Source of the DNA: Corynespora cassiicola
Lineage: Eukaryota > Ascomycota > Dothideomycetes > Pleosporales > Corynesporascaceae
Reading direction: 5' to 3'
DNA: 64,000 bases
Assembly (NCBI GenBank): GCA_022059125.1
Contig: JAEUWY010000020.1
Coordinates: 372,001 to 436,000 of the forward strand
Below, one piece after another: positions 37,701-49,039 of the stretch (the stretch's first letter is position 1; every line of letters starts with the position of its first letter). Under the pieces are notes generated by a model. The model saw nothing but the letters and a program-made list of their open reading frames with translations. It did not search any database and was not told the DNA's origin. Made by a program: the position numbers and the translations under genes.

Positions 37701-39183
37701 GTACTTTGCTGGATCTGCGGTGGCGCAGGTGCGGGCGTGGAGAATGCATCCAAGCCAAATAGATCATCTGCTGCGGATTTGGGTTGCGGGGCGACGATAG
37801 GCGTGGGCTCGGGAGGAGGCTGCGGCGGCGCAAGAGAGGGGGGGGGCCTCGATTGATTCCGCATGCTTGGAGGCACAAGATTCGGCGGGAGTGCTGCAGG
37901 CAGTGGAGTCCCGGGTTTCCTCTGCTGTCGAATCAAGTACATGGCGACCGCAAACTCGTCTCTAGTCAATTGGCCCTCCGAGTTGATATCAGCTAGATCC
38001 CAGATGCCTGCAAGAACATCTTCGGGAAGGCCGGAGTCACTGAAGAATTGGACTGCCTGCTCCCCTGTTATAAATCCACGGCCTAGTGTGTCCACTTTGC
38101 TGAAAAGGCTGTCATATGACGTCTTTTCTTGGGGCGTGATCAACCACTCCCCTCCAGTAGGCTGAGCAGACTGGGGTGGCGTGCCGTAAGGAGGCCGTCC
38201 TAGCGGGCTCTGATTTCTCTGAGAGCCGGTTCCACTGAACTGTCGGGGAATGGGGGCAGCTGCATCTGGACGGCCTGGTGGGGGAGGAATAGGGCCTCGC
38301 CTCGCGGCAGCCTCGTACAACCCGGCAGGCAAGGTGTTAGGGAGCGCCTTCATATTTCCAGTGCGATAGGAGGCTATCAGATGCATGGCGATGATGAACT
38401 CGGTGACTCCGAGGGCTCCGCGCTGTTCTGTGTCGGCCAGATTCCAGATGTGGCCCAAAATCTCGTTGGGCAGTCTAGCCTTCTCGAAGATCTGCTTCGC
38501 ATTCTCACCTAGGGTTACGAGTTAGCTTGGCGTGGCTTGGTCCAGGGACGAGTATCTGCTTACCGGATAGCACTCCATTGACAGCGCCTGACTTCTCAAA
38601 CAATCCAGCATACTCGGTGGCCTTTGCTGGTGGTAGAGGTGGCACGCGGATGGGTCCGCCGCTCATCTGCGGCTGGATGTTGCCGGTAGTCTGTGGTGAG
38701 AAAGCCGGGGCGGGCGCAGGCGCCGATGGGATGGTCAGACCTTCAAACTTGGGGAGGGGAGCAGCTACAGGCAGCGTCAGCCATGAGACTCGAGCGAGGA
38801 GTCGAGATACCTACGTCTAAAGGCAAGCTCTGGCGAGGGATCGCGGCCGGCCTGGTAGTGGCCGATCAAGCGCAAGACCTGGCAGAAGCCCGACGACGTC
38901 AACAGGCCGCGGTTCTCCGTGTCTGCAATCTGCCATATCTCGCCCAGGACGGCGGGAGCCAATTTGGTGCGCTCGAAGAACTTGACGGCGACTTCGCCCG
39001 TGACGACGCCCAGTTTCTCGGTATCTGCCTGCTGGAACAGATACTGGAAGGCACGCTTCTCGTCGGGGGTCAGGTTGAGGATGGGGTGGTCTGGAACCAA
39101 AATAAGCTGTCTGCCGGCGATGCAACGGCCGCATCGGGGATCATGGACATACTGAGTTCCCCACTGGCGGAGAGGTCGGCCAT
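34714..39183 (-). CDS. EDE1: EH-domain endocytic scaffold EDE1
   Basis: Five exons (minus): 39153-39183, 38815-39090, 38564-38764, 34796-38508, 34714-34743, total 1416 residues. Three EH domains lie at about 15-105, 150-225 and 293-373; each keeps the Trp of the NPF-binding pocket (E-I-W-Q-I-A-D, H-I-W-N-L-A-D, G-I-W-D-L-A-D). A Pro-rich linker, a coiled coil (about 520-700), a long Ser/Pro/Thr-rich disordered region with D-x-F motifs and a C-terminal UBA domain (L-T-G-M-G-Y...L-E-K-F-D-Y-D-I-N-K-A-A-D-Y-L) follow. The last exon has only 10 codons and is needed to finish the UBA. EDE1 (Eps15 homologue) organises early endocytic sites and binds ubiquitin and NPF adaptors. The first exon (10 codons, gtatgt donor) is the least certain join. 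Confidence 0.93.
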
Positions 39184-40013
39184 GGCGGCGGGAGGTCAAG
39201 CAATGGAGCTCGTTGATGGGATGGGCAGCATGCAATGAGGCTGAAGCTCCGGGCGCTGTCGTGTAATCGGGCGGGGAAGCTGGAGTGCGCAGGCGGCCGC
39301 GGCAGGGAAAGTCGGGTGGCTGGCACGGGGAGGTGGCGCCAGGTGCGCTTGACGACTGGGACGGCGCCCGCGGCACACGGCTGGGGGAGAGGAGGGGAGG
39401 GAGGAGGGGGGAAGCAGTGATAGCGATGCTGGCGGGCGGGAGAACGAGGGAGATGGCGTGGACTCCGGGCGCTGGGCTCGTCGAAGCAACATCCTCGTCG
39501 TCGTCCAGCTAGCCGCACGGGCCGCCTGCCTAGCTGGGCATGTGCAGGACGCTGAGCGCTGGCCGCGTCTGATTGGCCAGCGTGCTGCCTGCCAAAGGCT
39601 ACGGCATCCGCTGCCACTCTCTCCACGGTGCCATGCGCGTAAGCCCGCAGGCTTCCAGACGCTGGAGCTGCACATGATCGTCCCGTGCCTCTCAATTGCA
39701 CGGTCTGCACGGCCTGCATGTCCTGCAGCAAAGTCGGCATGTATTGCGTGTGCTAAGTACTACTACTATCCTACAGCCACCATCTACACACAGCAGCCCC
39801 GTCATGGTTACACGTTTTTGTACAAGTGGAGCCCGCAACACGCCTCACTCTGCAAGCCGCCTGCACCAATCGTCGCAACCGGAAGGGAACGTCAAGGCCC
39901 AACGGCTGTCGCGTTGCACCGCCAGCCAAGGCCAACGGCAGGCGTGAGGGGAGGGAGGAGAGGTTGCAGTATATGGGCCAAAGGCGGAGTGGAGGGTTTG
40001 CCATGTGGAGACA
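39184..40013. other. intergenic, EDE1 promoter region
   Basis: About 830 bp of GC-rich DNA upstream of EDE1 and downstream of the mitochondrial protein gene, both on the minus strand. Long open frames in several phases are a by-product of high GC. No RNA gene or protein family was recognised. Confidence 0.45.
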
Positions 40014-40940
40014 TCAGCGCTGCTTCCTGCGTGGCCTCTTGCCATCTGGTCTGTCGGTCGTGATGAAGGCAAGACTCGGTGACCCCTCCTCGCCGCGCCT
40101 GCCCCAGGCACGGCCCAGCAGCCAGTCGGTGACGCTTATGACCTTGGTCATCTTGTCCCAGCTGCCGTTCTCTTCAGCGTGCTCGATGGTATGCGACGAG
40201 ATCCTCCCTTGGTCATCGAATTCGAAGATGAACAGCCCACAGAACTCTTCGTCGGAGCGGCTGGAGCCACCGACAATCTTCGTGATCTTCTCAACGGCTT
40301 CACTGACCTGGCCGTGTTCCTTCTTGTCCGACTTCCCGCACGTTTTCCACTTGACGATCAGCTTCTCGTGCCGGAGATGGGGGGGAGTTGAGTTGCCGCC
40401 GTTCTTGACCATGCGCTCCGAGAGAATCTTGAGTTTCACATTGCCCAATACTGGCACGCGGCCCCAAGCGACTGGCGCAGTCCACAGTGCGGCAGTGTAT
40501 GCAATCTTGCCCGTTACGCTGGGTAGATGGGGATGTGTCGAGGGGAAGAGGTGTAGCGATATGTGGGGCGACAGTATGTCTTGAGGTAGTGGCGATGCCA
40601 GGAGGGTTGGCAAGCGATCATGGAGGATGCGTATAGCTATGCGCCGTCAGCAGCTGCTCCTTGGGAAGACCGGGTGCTGCATACTGTTTCCAAGCTTCAA
40701 GGTGCGCTCGTCTGGCGGCGGATGGTCAGAGGCACCGGGCTGGGGGCATGAGCTGGGGGTCGAGCTGGTGAACCATGACTTTGCAACCGAGGCCTGCCGG
40801 GGGCGCACATCGGTGATGGTCCTCTGATATTGGCGAAGGCACAGCAGGCGCGGCGCTGTGAGGTGGCTCGACGACGAGCGCAGTGGGAGCTGAGTGCGAG
40901 TCGACGACGAGAACAGCCTCCGCATCCGACCGGTGGTCAT
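40014..40940 (-). CDS. predicted mitochondrial protein of unknown function
   Basis: Two exons (minus), 40685-40940 and 40014-40636, give 292 residues; the 48-bp intron has gtatgc, gctgac and tag signals. The first 43 residues contain many Arg and Ser and no acidic residue, as expected of a mitochondrial presequence. The body is of a type widespread in ascomycetes: T-L-K-L-G-N-T-I-R-I-L, then L-P-T-L-L...L-S-P-H-I-S-L-H-L-F-P-S-T-H-P, A-L-W-T-A-P-V-A-W, L-S-E-R, then F-x-G-L-F-I-F-E-F-D-x-x-G-R-I-S-S-H-T-I-E-H and W-L-L-G. The F-D-x-x-G-R-I-x-x-H end looks like the NTF2/SnoaL fold. It may correspond to yeast YBL095W (MRX3), but this is from memory of the family pattern. A basic R/K-rich tail ends the protein. 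Confidence 0.78.
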
Positions 40941-41381
40941 CTGTGCGGATGTACAAACATAGAGGGAGCAATGGACGGCAGGATTCCGCAGGCGGAGGCG
41001 CGGAGGAGATGCGGAGGAGATGCGGAGGAGATGCGGCGGGCGGGCGAGGAAAAGGGCAGAGGGCCGTGGAAGAAAAAGAGGTGGATCCGGGGTGCAGCGC
41101 GCGGTAGGCGGGACCGGAAAATGACGTGGTGGAGAAGCTTAATCCGGTAACGTTGATTGACTCGGGATGCTCGCTGGGCGGGCTGCACCCCGCGAACAAT
41201 GCGGTTTAAATAACTCTGCGGGGCACTCTGGTCCAGCTCCAATTCACAAGCTCAGTTGTCCTGCGCACCCGTCCCATCTACCCCATCCCATACACGCACG
41301 ATACGGGCGAAGCCTGTCCTGCTGAGCTCTTTGACCCGGTTCGGCCCCAACACTCTGCCGCCCGCCCAACACGTCCAGAAA
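40941..41381. promoter_or_regulatory. divergent promoter region with 11-bp tandem repeat and TATA-like box
   Basis: The 441 bp between the mitochondrial-protein gene (minus) and the epimerase gene (plus) must serve both. Three head-to-tail copies of gcggaggagat lie at 41000-41032, and a TATA-like tttaaataa at 41205-41213 lies about 170 bp before the epimerase ATG. Function of either element is inferred. Confidence 0.5.
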
Positions 41382-42296
41382 ATGTCTCGTTCGGCGAAAC
41401 GGATCGTCTTCACCGGCGGCTCTGGCAAGGCAGGGCGATGGGTCATTCCGGAGCTCATCTCCAAGGGGCACAAGGTCCTTAATGTCGACCTGGCCGACTT
41501 CCCTGACCCCAGCGCCAGCGTCTTCACACTCAAGACGGACCTAACCGACAGCGGGCAGGTGTTCAATGCACTGACTACCCACTTCGGCTTCGACGAGTAC
41601 GAGGGCCCCAGCCCGCCTGCACCGCCTGATGTTGTGGTCCATTTCGCTGCGTACGCCAGGAACATGCTGGTCCCCGACAACGAGTGCTTCAAGGGCAATG
41701 CCACGTCCACGTACAATGTCATCGAGGCTGCGTGCAAGCTAGGCGTGAAGAAGATCATAATCGCCAGTAGCGAAACCACATACGAGGTATGCTTTGGGCA
41801 GGGCGACCTCGACTACAGCTCGTTCCCGCTCGACGAGGAGGCCGATGTGAACCCTATGGATACCTACGCCATCTCCAAGCTGGTTGGAGAGCGCGTTGCC
41901 CGTGGGTTTGCCCGCAGATTTGATGCCGATATCTACGCCTTGCGCATCGGCAATGTCGTCGAGCCGCACGAGTATGAGCGCGACTTTCCCAAGTACATCA
42001 GCGACCCAATGTGCCGCAAGCGCAATGCGTGGTCGTACATCGACGCCAGAGACCTCGGACAGATATGTCACCTCTGCATCCAGAAGGACGGGTTGGGCTT
42101 CCAGGTGTTCAATGCGACCAATGACACCATCACTGCCACGTTCCCCACGCGCCAATTCCTCGAGCAGTACGCGCCCAACACGCCCATCATGAGAGAGCTG
42201 GGCGAGTGGGAGGCGCCGCTGAGCAACCGCAAGGTCCGTGACGTCTTGGGATTCCAAGAGCAGCACAATTGGAGAAAATACTACAACCCAGAGTAG
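41382..42296 (+). CDS. NAD-dependent epimerase/dehydratase (extended SDR)
   Basis: Single exon, 304 residues. The N-terminal Rossmann motif T-G-G-S-G-K-A-G (11-18) and an acidic residue after the second strand (V-N-V-D) fit NAD binding. V-V-V-H-F-A-A-Y, I-I-A-S-S-E-T-T-Y and the catalytic Y-x-x-x-K (Y-A-I-S-K, about 162-166) are all present, followed by L-R-I-G-N-V and a C-terminal F-N-A-T-N-D segment typical of sugar-nucleotide epimerase-like SDRs. The substrate is unknown. The first ATG after the likely TATA region was used; an in-frame upstream extension has only a TTG start. The neighbour on the left is divergent and the carrier gene on the right is co-directional at 355 bp. Confidence 0.9.
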   Translation: MSRSAKRIVFTGGSGKAGRWVIPELISKGHKVLNVDLADFPDPSASVFTLKTDLTDSGQVFNALTTHFGFDEYEGPSPPAPPDVVVHFAAYARNMLVPDNECFKGNATSTYNVIEAACKLGVKKIIIASSETTYEVCFGQGDLDYSSFPLDEEADVNPMDTYAISKLVGERVARGFARRFDADIYALRIGNVVEPHEYERDFPKYISDPMCRKRNAWSYIDARDLGQICHLCIQKDGLGFQVFNATNDTITATFPTRQFLEQYAPNTPIMRELGEWEAPLSNRKVRDVLGFQEQHNWRKYYNPE

Positions 42297-42651
42297 CTCT
42301 CGTAGCTTCCGTAGCTCTCGTAGCCGTGGTATGCGTGTGTGCGAGAGAGTGAGCATCCTTGTAGTGAGGTTGCAAGCGTGCACCGGCCATGGATGTAGAT
42401 CGGCGCGTGGGCGGACAGCTGAATATCATGCGTTGACTAGGCCATATCGGGACTAGCCTCATTTCCACCTCCGATGGCCGCAGTGCTCTCAACTTTTTTG
42501 CGTCCTCGTCCTCGACAGTGGTTGATCTCGCCAGCCCGTTTTCCGTCCGCGTCCATTGATACCCCGTTTTGATCCGTGCTGTTTTATCCTCTCCTTCTTG
42601 TACATTAGTGCCCTCGAAAACCTTTGTGTTTCCAGCCATTGCGAGTCGACC
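42297..42651. other. intergenic, carrier promoter
   Basis: About 355 bp between the epimerase stop and the mitochondrial carrier ATG. A short run of tagctctcgtagc-like repeats directly follows the epimerase stop (42293-42325). No gene is seen. Confidence 0.45.
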
Positions 42652-43764
42652 ATGACGCCTTCACCCTCAGAGGCTGCGGCCAAAGCTGCCACTGTCGTTG
42701 CCGGCACCTCGTCGTCGGCAAAGGAGTTCAAGAAGGAGTCGACTTCAGCACGCTTCTTGGGAGCAGGATGCGCCGGTATTGCGGAACTGATGGTCTTCCA
42801 TCCGGTCGACACCACGGCGAAGCGTCTGATGAGCAACTACGGCAAGGTGCGTTGGCGCCCTCGAGACTAACACGCACACGGCTCACCCAATCTTGCCAGA
42901 TTACTTCGGCGGCGCAATTGAACTCGGTCGTCTTCAAGGACAAGGCACAGGCTTCGGCCGCCGGCAGGTTCTTCTCGCTGTTCCCGGGTCTAGGCTACGC
43001 GGCCGCTTACAAGGTACACAAACCGAATGGGCTGCTCAGGGCAAAACGCTGATCGCGCAGGTGCTCCAACGTGTCTACAAGTACGGTGGCCAGCCCTTCG
43101 TGAGGGACTACCTGGCAAAGAACCACGGCGACAGCTTCGACCGCACATTCGGCAAGGGCAACGGAAAAGCAATCATGCACGCCACGGCGGGTAGCTTGAT
43201 TGGCATTGGTGAAATCGTCATCCTGCCCCTCGACGTTCTCAAGATCAAGCGTCAAACCAACCCAGAGGCCTTCAGGGGACGTGGACTGTTCAGGATTGTC
43301 GCCGACGAGGGCTTTGGGCTGTACCGCGGCTGGGGTTGGACGGCGGCGCGTAACGCCCCCGGTTCCTTTGCGGTACGTGGACCAGAATGTTGGCAGTGTA
43401 TACGAGTGTTTGACTGACATGCCACTAGCTCTTCGGTGGATCTGCCGCGGCCAAGGAGTACCTGTTCAAACTCTCCGACTACAACGCAGCCAGCTGGTCG
43501 CAGAATTTTGTCGCCTCCATCGCCGGTGCCAGCGCATCTCTCATTGTGTCTGCACCGCTCGACGTTATCAAGACGCGCATTCAGAACCGCAACTTCGATA
43601 ACCCGGAGAGCGGCTTCAGGATTGTGTCCAAGATGGTGCGCCACGAGGGCATGTCGTCGTTCTTCAAGGGCCTCACCCCCAAGCTGCTAATGACGGGCCC
43701 TAAGCTGGTCTTCTCATTCTGGCTGGCGCAGACACTGATCCCAGCCTTCAACAAGGTGCTGTAA
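42652..43764 (+). CDS. GGC1: mitochondrial GTP/GDP carrier
   Basis: Four exons, 42652-42846, 42900-43013, 43061-43372 and 43429-43764, total 318 residues. It has the three-fold mitochondrial-carrier layout with signature motifs H-P-V-D-T-T-A-K-R (about 50-58), L-P-L-D-V-L-K-I-K-R and A-P-L-D-V-I-K-T-R-I. The stretch F-G-G-S-A-A-A-K-E-Y-L-F-K-L-S-D-Y-N-A and the end G-L-T-P-K-L-L-M-T-G-P-K-L are hallmarks of the yeast Ggc1/Yhm1 group, which exchanges GTP and GDP across the inner membrane and affects mitochondrial iron balance and mtDNA upkeep. All joins keep phase and have good donors (gtgcgt, gtacac, gtacgt). An Ala/Ser/Lys-rich N-terminal extension precedes the first helix. Confidence 0.95.
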
Positions 43765-44460
43765 GGGTGAACAGCGGCGACGCACTTACTGTACTATACT
43801 AGGTCAAGCGGTGTTTGGGTTATGTATGGGCGGCTTAGACCAGGTTTCCGGGCCTAGCACACGAGGCAAGAAGGTTGTGCAGACTACCTAGGTAGGTACC
43901 TAGACGTGTCGACGGGCATCATGTGAGCAAAATAATACGAATACTCTTCTCCCTTTGCTTGCCACCTGCAATGTCGCGATTCGGCGCACGGGTGATGACG
44001 GCGGATCACGTGCAGCAGCAGAGCCCGCCCCCTCAGGTGCCCAGGTTTGCAGGCGTTTGCGCCTGGACACGGCTGCAGTCACCATGGCCCGATCGGAGGC
44101 GGACGGCAGCCATGCGCTAGACGGTGGGCAGGCAGCTATCTAGTGGCTATCTGCGCAGGTGGTGGCTATCGGCGTGAATGTGATGTACCGCCTGTGACCT
44201 GTTGACGGGGCCCCGAGCGGCCGCAGGATGCAACGCCCTGACGTCCGTGCTTTCGCCTGGTGCGCCGAGCCTCTCTCTTTCACCTGCCTGGGCGCTGCAC
44301 CTCCATCCACCGCTCAGTCCTCTGTACTTGATACCTCGCAGCATCTCCACCCTCGCAAGCCCTCCGCCCTCCGCCTTTCGTCGCCCGCCCCAGGGAACAC
44401 TGACCCCGCACAACAGCTGCCTCTCCTTTTTCGCAACAGACTTGGTCAACCACCGCCAAC
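43765..44460. other. intergenic, YPT1 promoter and 5' UTR
   Basis: About 700 bp. A CACGTG E-box occurs at 44007-44012. Pyrimidine-rich DNA (about 44270-44420) directly before the YPT1 start is typical of filamentous fungal promoters and 5' UTRs. No gene is seen. Confidence 0.45.
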
Positions 44461-45498
44461 ATGAATCCTGAGTAGTACGTAACCTCCGCCCATGGCTCGA
44501 CCTCCTCCCCTCAGGCGCCACCAGCCCCGGAGCCGTCATGTCTACGCCGTGCGTGCCAGGCCATGTGCTAACCTTGTCGTGCCAGAGTCGACCTCCGCCC
44601 GCTGCTGCTGCGGCCTTTGCTGCGCGGCCTCATCGTCGCAACCCACCGTGTTCGACACCCGCCGCTGACCGCTCGCCCATAGATACGACTACCTGTTTAA
44701 GCTCCTCCTCATCGGTGACTCGGGTGTCGGAAAGTCGTGCCTGCTGCTCCGTTTTGCGGATGACACATACACAGAGAGCTACATCTCCACCATCGGTGTT
44801 GACTTCGTACGTGCCGTCTCGGAACCCGCTGTCTGTCAGCGCGCGACAGGTTGGGGCTAACTACCAGCCAGAAAATCCGCACCATCGAGCTGGACGGCAA
44901 GACCGTCAAGCTGCAGATTGTATGATCCCCCGCACCACTTGCTGCCTAGTGCCCCAACTGACGTGCCCTCCAAGTGGGATACCGCCGGCCAAGAGCGTTT
45001 CCGCACCATCACCTCGTCCTACTACCGCGGCGCCCACGGCATCTGCGTCGTCTACGATGTCACTGACATGGACTCGTTCAACAACGTGAAGCAGTGGCTC
45101 CAGGAGATCGACCGCTACGCCACAGAGGGCGTCAACAAGCTGTTGGTGGGCAACAAGTCCGATATGGCAGACAAGAAGGTCGTAGAGTACACTGTAGCCA
45201 AGGTGCGTCGAGTACCCACTCCGTTTCTGTTGCTTACCCCATGGTCTGCGGGCTGTGGGTCGTTTTCCGTGATCCGTGAGCCGTTTTCTGATCAGCGCCA
45301 CAGGAATTCGCCGACAGCCTCGGCATCCCCTTCTTGGAGACGTCGGCGAAGAGCGCCACCAACGTCGAGCAGGCCTTCTTGACCATGGCCCGCCAGATCA
45401 AGGAGCGCATGGGCACCACAACCGTCAACAACAAGCCGACGGTGCCCATCGGCCAGGGCCAGGGCGTGCAGAGCGGATCTGGCGGAGGCTGCTGCTAG
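44461..45498 (+). CDS. YPT1: Rab1-type small GTPase
   Basis: Five exons, 44461-44471, 44683-44806, 44872-44919, 44975-45202 and 45304-45498, total 201 residues. Exon 1 has only 11 bases; donor gtagta and acceptor tag rebuild M-N-P-E-Y-D-Y-L-F, the standard Ypt1 start. G-D-S-G-V-G-K-S (15-22), the effector strand S-T-I-G-V-D-F, W-D-T-A-G-Q-E (62-68), N-K-S-D (121-124), E-T-S-A-K and the C-terminal Cys-Cys for geranylgeranylation are all intact. Rab1/Ypt1 controls ER-to-Golgi transport and autophagy initiation. SEC22, a SNARE of the same step, lies about 8 kb downstream. Intron 1 (211 bp) is much longer than the others, often a sign of expression-enhancing sequence in fungal genes. Confidence 0.97.
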
Positions 45499-46322
45499 AG
45501 GGGTGCGTTGGATAGTGACAAGATGACATACAGTTCCAGGCGTGGGTGTTTGATCCGGTGCGGTACTAATGCTCATGGTTTTCTCTATACAATCCGCCAT
45601 CCATCATTTGTCGGTCTTCCATGCATGACTTAGAAGGGTGGTTTGCCAGATCACTTTCCCTGTTGGATTCTTACGGTTTCGGTAGCAAATCTTTTCTGCA
45701 TCCTGGGGGGCGCAGCCTCGGCAAACGTGCGCTGGTAGAGCAGCAGAGTGCAAAGGCTTGCGCTGCCGAAGGTTTATGGGATTTGTAGAAGGAGACTGCT
45801 ATCACATTGGCCATCTTGTGTTGATCACCGGGTCTTTTGGGTTTCCTTAGTTGAGCAATCATATTTATCCTGTACCTGTCCTCCATCTTGCATTGGCGTC
45901 GTGACAACGTTTCCTACTACCAACGCGATGTTTCCTACCTCGACGATAGCCATAGTAAAGCAACCTCTTGTGCTAAGGCCTCCCGTTTTCCGCATTAGCT
46001 AAGCGACGCGCTGACGCACCGCCCAAATGCCCCCCTCTAGGCAGCCTCTCTTGGAAACAGGTGGGCCCGCCTCATGGCTGTACACGTGGGATGGGCTTTT
46101 TTCTTCACTTGCTTTTTACTGTTGCCGCTGCTAAACATTCGTTTTCCCGTGTCTTTGTCGTCATAAGCCCATCGCATTTGTCGGCTCCTGCTTGGTGTTC
46201 GCGGTACCCCTGCGTTACCGCTCCTTCGCACCTCAACTCGCAGGATCCATATGTCGTAAATGGCAGCCTACACTTGAATAACAACGCCATTCTCTCTGAC
46301 TTTTTTACTCCGTGGTTCTAGC
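45499..46322. other. intergenic, no gene recognised
   Basis: About 820 bp between co-directional YPT1 and the MFS gene. It contains the YPT1 3' UTR and the MFS promoter. No RNA gene or conserved frame was recognised. Confidence 0.45.
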
Positions 46323-47802
46323 ATGTCAATTCGACATGGCACAGCGAACGCTGCACGCTGGCTCGCAGATGAGCTCGGCCTCAAGACTATGGGGAGCGCC
46401 GGCAAGGACACATACATAATAATCCTCACCAGGTACCTCCGACTGTTTGCGTACGGAGCTGTAGCCCTCATCCTAGCGCTATACTTTGAAGAGTTGGGAT
46501 TCTCGGACGAACAGATCGGCCTCTTCATGACCCTGACGCTGCTTGGCGATGTCATCATCAGTCTGCTGCTCACACTCATTGCCGACTCGCTTGGCCGGAG
46601 GATGACGTTACTGTTTGGTGCTATCATGATGGCAATCTCTGGGGCCGTTTTTGCGACTACTAGCAACTATGTGGCCTTGCTCATGGCCGCCGTTGTGGGC
46701 GTCATCAGCCCGAGTGGGAACGAGATTGGACCATTCAGGGCTGTCGAGGAATCGACATTGGCACACCTAATTCCCGAGGCACAGAGATCTGACGTGTATA
46801 CGTGGTACGTGGTTCTGGCAGTATTGGGTACCTCGAGTGGATTGGTTGTAGGTGGACAGGCTGTGGATCGACTGCAAGAATTGCAAGGCTGGACTGAGTT
46901 GGATGCGTACCGAGCCATATTCTGGATCTACACAGGTGTTGGTTGTGTGAAGGCCATCATGACATTGTTCCTCAGCCGTCAGTGTGAGCACACCGGAAAA
47001 GCAGAACAGCGTCAGGAGGAGGTACCCGAAACCGAACCTCTCCTCAATGACCAGGACCACGATTCAACCCCTTCGGAGGCCTCTATCCGCGCCTCCGCAG
47101 CCCAAGAAGAGCGGAAATGGAACCCGATTAGCTCCATCTCAAAGCCCAGCCGTTGGATTTTGCTCAAGCTCTGCAGTCTATTCTTTTTTGATTCCCTGGG
47201 TAGCGGCATGGTGCCATTCTCCCTAATCAACTTCTACCTGGAGCGCAAGTTCAGGCTAGACAAAGGGAAATTGGGCGGAATCATGTCCGCCACATGGTGA
47301 GCTGGCCCAGTTTGCCCCACAATGAGAACTAACCGTCATTGCAAGGTTTATATCGACCATCGGCAACGTCTTCGCGTCGTCTTTAGCGAAGCGCATTGGC
47401 CTCATCCAAGCCATGGTAGCGACGCATCTGCCGAGTTCGATATTCCTCGGCCTCCTCCCAGTCCCACAGGGGCTGCCATTGACTATATGTCTTCTAGTTG
47501 GGCGCTCTGTGCTCAACTCCATGGACCAAGCACCCCGCTCTGCCTTCCTGTCGCTCGTGGTCCTGCCCGAAGAGCGCACAGCAGTCATGGGTGTGGTAAA
47601 CATCTTGAAAACGCTTTCCCAGAGTCTAGGCCCCTCCTTTACGGGCATCATGGCCGGGCAGGGTCATTTCTGGGTGGCTTTTGTCGTAGCAGGCTCCATG
47701 AAGGCGGCTTATGATCTCATGCTGATGGCTTTCTTCGCGGGCAAAGTTCATACTCGACCGGGCGGAAACGAGGGCTCCGAGGACGAGGGCGAAGATGGCT
47801 AG
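46323..47802 (+). CDS. major facilitator superfamily transporter
   Basis: Two exons, 46323-47296 and 47346-47802, give 476 residues; the 49-bp intron has gtgagc, ctaac and aag signals and completes a Trp codon. Many hydrophobic helices are evident. The loop between helices 2 and 3 carries the MFS motif D-S-L-G-R-R-M-T, and helix 4-5 contains S-G-N-E-I-G-P-F with acidic residues. A charged central loop (about 220-275) with D/E/S separates the two six-helix halves, and the C-terminus is acidic. The substrate cannot be deduced. It stands alone, without enzyme genes nearby that would suggest a pathway. Confidence 0.88.
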
Positions 47803-49039
47803 AGAATGAAGCGGAGGCTTCTCGACCTCGAATAGCCACGTGCGCTGTAGCCACGACATTTCGTTTTACCCGCTAGCGGATATGCTGGGGGGCACATTGT
47901 TGGTGGACTAGTACGCCAAGTGGCATCGAGGCATTTGGTGGTCTATGGCATACTGATGCTGGACGACGCAATAATGGCGCATGTGCATGCCTCACAGCTG
48001 ATGCACGGATAGCTGGTCATTCGGAATGTTTTGTGCAACGGTGCTCCGGTAGATGTCAAACTAGGTCCGAAATCCAAGCCATCCAATGTAGCCGTCATGG
48101 GTTGCCTCATGCTGATGCTGTCACGGAACCCGCCGCGAGCTTAGCCCGCCCCAACACATACATGGTCGACGCCCAGAGAGGCCTGCCGGCGAAGCCGACG
48201 AGTCAACCAGCCCAGGCCTCGCGCCGCACAGGGCTGCGGCAAATGAAACAGAAAAACCAACGTCGGGGCGGATGGAGAGGAGCCGCGGGAGGAAGGTCGT
48301 GCGGTGGCAAGCGGCCCCTGGGGCACACCCGGGTGTGGAAATCAGGGTCTAGCAGCCACCGTGACCGGCGCCCCGAACAGTCAACCCCCCGCCCATCGTC
48401 GGCTGCTCTTGGTCGCCGGGCGTGACACGATGGGCATGACCTCGGGCTGATCTGGCATGCCTCTCGACACAATCGGCCGCCCACTGCCCGGCGGGCCACC
48501 CACCGCTGCGCCGATGCCGCTACGCTCCCCACAAGGTTTAGCCGCACCGCCTCCGGACCCTGCATTAGCATCTGACCAGGGGCTCGGGACGTTTGGCGAT
48601 AAGTAGAGCCCTATCGCTCACTCAGCATTCAGCATTCACTCCCCCCCGTCACGCTCTCGTGCTGTCCTGGCGCGCTTTCTTTCCAGTCCTTCCTTCGGCT
48701 ACGCTGCTGTGCTGCCGTGCTCCATCCGCCCGCACCCGTTTCGGACTATCCTCGGCGCCGCTGCTGCCATTCTGTCCCATTCCGGAGCCGCAGTCCTCCC
48801 AACCTTTTCTTCCTCTCTGACAGATCCGAGCGCTGGCGCGTTGAAGGCAGTCGTACACAGAGCGTCGCCCGATATTCCCGTGCCTGGCCTCGAGCTGCCT
48901 TTCTTTCTCTTTTCCCTACCGTCTACAGCTACCGCCCTTGTGAGCCAGTCGAGCGTGGAGGCTCGCGCCTCGGAAACCATCGGAAACGCAATCCAACCCT
49001 CCACAATCACCAAACGCACTCGACTACCGCTCATCTGCC
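47803..49039. other. intergenic, no gene recognised
   Basis: About 1.2 kb. The right part (48600-49030) is pyrimidine-rich and is probably promoter and 5' UTR of the PABA synthase gene. Open frames of up to about 150 codons exist in several phases but none shows a family motif; they are judged to be GC-driven. Confidence 0.45.

Noticed and set aside
38693..39238. 181-codon plus-strand frame over EDE1 exons 1-3
   Set aside because: The minus strand encodes two clear EH-domain segments here; the plus frame is a mirror of that composition.
41256..41381. In-frame N-terminal extension of the epimerase with no acidic residues, like a mitochondrial presequence
   Set aside because: The extension begins at a TTG, not an ATG, and covers what looks like the 5' UTR; the ATG at 41382 directly precedes the Rossmann fold.
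45720..45790. tRNA-like short stretch after YPT1
   Set aside because: No acceptor-stem pairing or complete A/B boxes could be drawn.
48033..48571. Overlapping open frames of 120-130 codons upstream of PABA synthase
   Set aside because: Present in several phases on both strands at once, as in any GC-rich stretch; none shows conserved motifs.
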